NCBI GenBank assembly: GCA_030591195.1
Contig: JAUVBO010000042.1
Span: forward strand, 1 to 9,933
Direction: 5' to 3'
Source of the DNA: Pseudomonadota bacterium
GTDB lineage: Bacteria > Myxococcota > Polyangia > GCA-2747355 > JACKDQ01
Length of the DNA stretch: 9,933 bases
Part shown: positions 8,629-9,933 of the stretch, piece after piece
Numbering within the stretch: position 1 is the stretch's first letter
Layout: each line of letters begins with the position of its first letter
Translations under genes and position numbers: made by a program
The notes under the pieces: generated by a model
The model's input: only the letters and a program-made list of their open reading frames with translations
The model's database searches: none
Told to the model about the DNA's origin: nothing

Positions 8629-9933
8629 CCAGGCGCCGTACCATCGACGAGAGCAGGGCGACGCCGTAGCCGGTCGCGCGATCAATCGGGAACGCCGGGC
8701 CGGCGAGGTCGATGTGGCCCCAGGCAACCTTGGTCTCCTCGATGTGCCAGTAGATGAACTGGGCCGCACAGCTGGTCTGGGCGTTCATCCGGTTCTTCAC
8801 CGAGTTGCGCATGTCGGCCACCTCGCACTTGAACTCCTGCTTGAACAGCTCGGGAGCGAAGGGCAGCGGGTGGACCAGATCACCGGTGTGCCGGCCGGAC
8901 CAGACAGCGGTCTGCTCGATCTCCTCGTCGTTGGCGATCACCGCGGCGTGGAGCGTGCCGGTGGCGACCAGCTGAGCCCCGGTCAGCGTCGCCGCGTCGA
9001 GGATCGTGTCGGCCTGGAGCACCCGCGCGGCGAAGGAGACGCCGTCTGCCAGCACCAGGCGCCCCTCGGCGTCGGTGTTGTTGATCTCGATCGTCTTGCC
9101 CGAATGAGCCTTGATCACGTCGTCGGGCTTGTAGGACGCGGGCCCGATGGCATTCTCGGCGAGGCAGAGCAACAATGACACCCGGTGGGGGCAGCCCGTG
9201 CGAGCGAGCACCCGGAAGGCGCCGAGCACCGCGGCGGCGCCGCCCATGTCACACTTCATCCCTTCCATGAATCCGACGCGCTTGAGGTGTAGCCCGCCGG
9301 TGTCGTAGGTCACGCCCTTGCCGACCAGCGCCACGTGGCGCCCGGAGTGCTCCTCGGGGGTGAAGTCGGCCACCAGCAGGCGTGGCGCGCTGGCCGCCGC
9401 CCGGCCGACGGCGTGGATCGCGCGCAGGCCGTGCTCGAGCAGCTCGTCGCCGACGAGCACCTTGACCTTGACCCCGGGAATCTCGGCGAGCATCGCCTGG
9501 GCGCGCTCGGCCAGGGCCTCCGGATCGAGCTCGCTCGGCGGCGTATCGACCAGCTCCGCCGAGTCGCGCGAGGCCTCGAGGGTCTCGCGCACCACCGGGG
9601 GAGCTGCGATGGTCTCGCCGGCGCGGTCGACGGCGAGGATCTGCAGGCGAAGGGTGGATGGCTTGCCGCTCTTGGCGACGTACTTCGGCAACGCGCGCCC
9701 CACGGCGTTGACCGCAGCCAGCAAGTGGTCCGCGTGGTCGAGCACCAGCAACACCGCGGCCTTGCCCGAGGCACCGAGCTCGGCGTCGGACACCACCTTG
9801 CGGATGCACTCGGCTCGCGCCGGTGAGTTGTAGCGCGACAGCCGATCCGGCAGCACTCCGAGGATCAGCCTGCGCGGAGCCGACCCGGTCAAGGTGCTCG
9901 CCTGGGCGCCGAGGTCGCCGGCCTTGGTGTCTC
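8624..9933 (-). CDS. M17 leucyl aminopeptidase, NPEPL1-like (5' part cut by window edge)
   Basis: A cytosolic two-metal (Zn/Mn) exopeptidase removing N-terminal residues from peptides. 435 residues are visible, counted from the first full codon at 9931; no stop precedes it, so the real start lies beyond the edge, and a TTG at 9892 is only an internal codon by this reading. All M17 catalytic parts are present: VGKGVTYDTGG (metal ligands Lys205 and Asp210), Lys217 of GLHLK, MKCDMGG (Asp228), and the signature NNTDAEGRL (Asp287, Glu289, Arg291). The sequence around these (GGAAAVLGAFRVLARTG, CLAENAIGP, SGKTIEINNTDAEGRL, DLVHPL, VADMRNSV) resembles the animal 'probable aminopeptidase' NPEPL1 branch more than E. 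coli PepA. Family length is about 460-520, so a few dozen N-terminal residues are missing. It converges on the lipoprotein gene, with 14 bp between stops and a hairpin across them. A peptide-turnover housekeeping role is likely. Confidence 0.93.
   Translation of the reverse strand, partial: DTKAGDLGAQASTLTGSAPRRLILGVLPDRLSRYNSPARAECIRKVVSDAELGASGKAAVLLVLDHADHLLAAVNAVGRALPKYVAKSGKPSTLRLQILAVDRAGETIAAPPVVRETLEASRDSAELVDTPPSELDPEALAERAQAMLAEIPGVKVKVLVGDELLEHGLRAIHAVGRAAASAPRLLVADFTPEEHSGRHVALVGKGVTYDTGGLHLKRVGFMEGMKCDMGGAAAVLGAFRVLARTGCPHRVSLLLCLAENAIGPASYKPDDVIKAHSGKTIEINNTDAEGRLVLADGVSFAARVLQADTILDAATLTGAQLVATGTLHAAVIANDEEIEQTAVWSGRHTGDLVHPLPFAPELFKQEFKCEVADMRNSVKNRMNAQTSCAAQFIYWHIEETKVAWGHIDLAGPAFPIDRATGYGVALLSSMVRRLV

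Overview
The window is strongly GC-rich, and its real genes have mostly G- or C-ending codons. The gene content is typical of a high-GC, predatory or social Gram-negative bacterium of the Myxococcota (former Deltaproteobacteria): a large VIT/VWA/TPR lipoprotein, a DUF4280 PAAR-like spike protein, an FkbM methyltransferase and an NPEPL1-like M17 aminopeptidase. The taxon is inferred; no rRNA or other marker gene is present.

Layout: (1) bases 1-1017, minus strand, a coniferyl-aldehyde-dehydrogenase-type ALDH, cut by the window edge at its C-terminus and preceded by three perfect copies of a 19-bp tandem repeat. (2) 1126-2388, minus strand, an acidic protein that may carry two divergent SUKH (SMI1/KNR4)-like domains. 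(3) 2389-2582, a divergent intergenic region with a near-perfect 41-nt hairpin. (4) 2583-3887, plus strand, a two-gene unit: FkbM-type SAM methyltransferase, then a stand-alone DUF4280 PAAR-like protein. (5) 3877-5133, minus strand, a GT-B (GT4-like) glycosyltransferase whose end overlaps the PAAR-like gene by 11 bp. (6) 5134-5321, a divergent promoter region. (7) 5322-8609, plus strand, a 1095-residue lipoprotein with VIT, VWA, Pro/Arg-rich linker, TPR-like helices and a C-terminal DUF2135 (YfaP-like) domain. (8) 8624-9933, minus strand, an M17 aminopeptidase cut by the right edge at its N-terminus. A hairpin spanning both stop codons lies between the last two genes.

How the genes relate: the ALDH and aminopeptidase look like ordinary cytosolic metabolic enzymes. 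The centre (SUKH-like protein, FkbM, DUF4280, glycosyltransferase) is the accessory part. DUF4280 proteins are PAAR-like tips of type VI or extracellular contractile injection systems, and SUKH proteins are frequent immunity proteins of polymorphic toxins. A spike-linked cassette with sugar- or methyl-modifying enzymes is therefore possible, but no toxin, VgrG, sheath or tube gene is visible and the link is inference. No tRNA, rRNA, CRISPR array or insertion sequence was found, and no gene-free stretch exceeds 200 bases.
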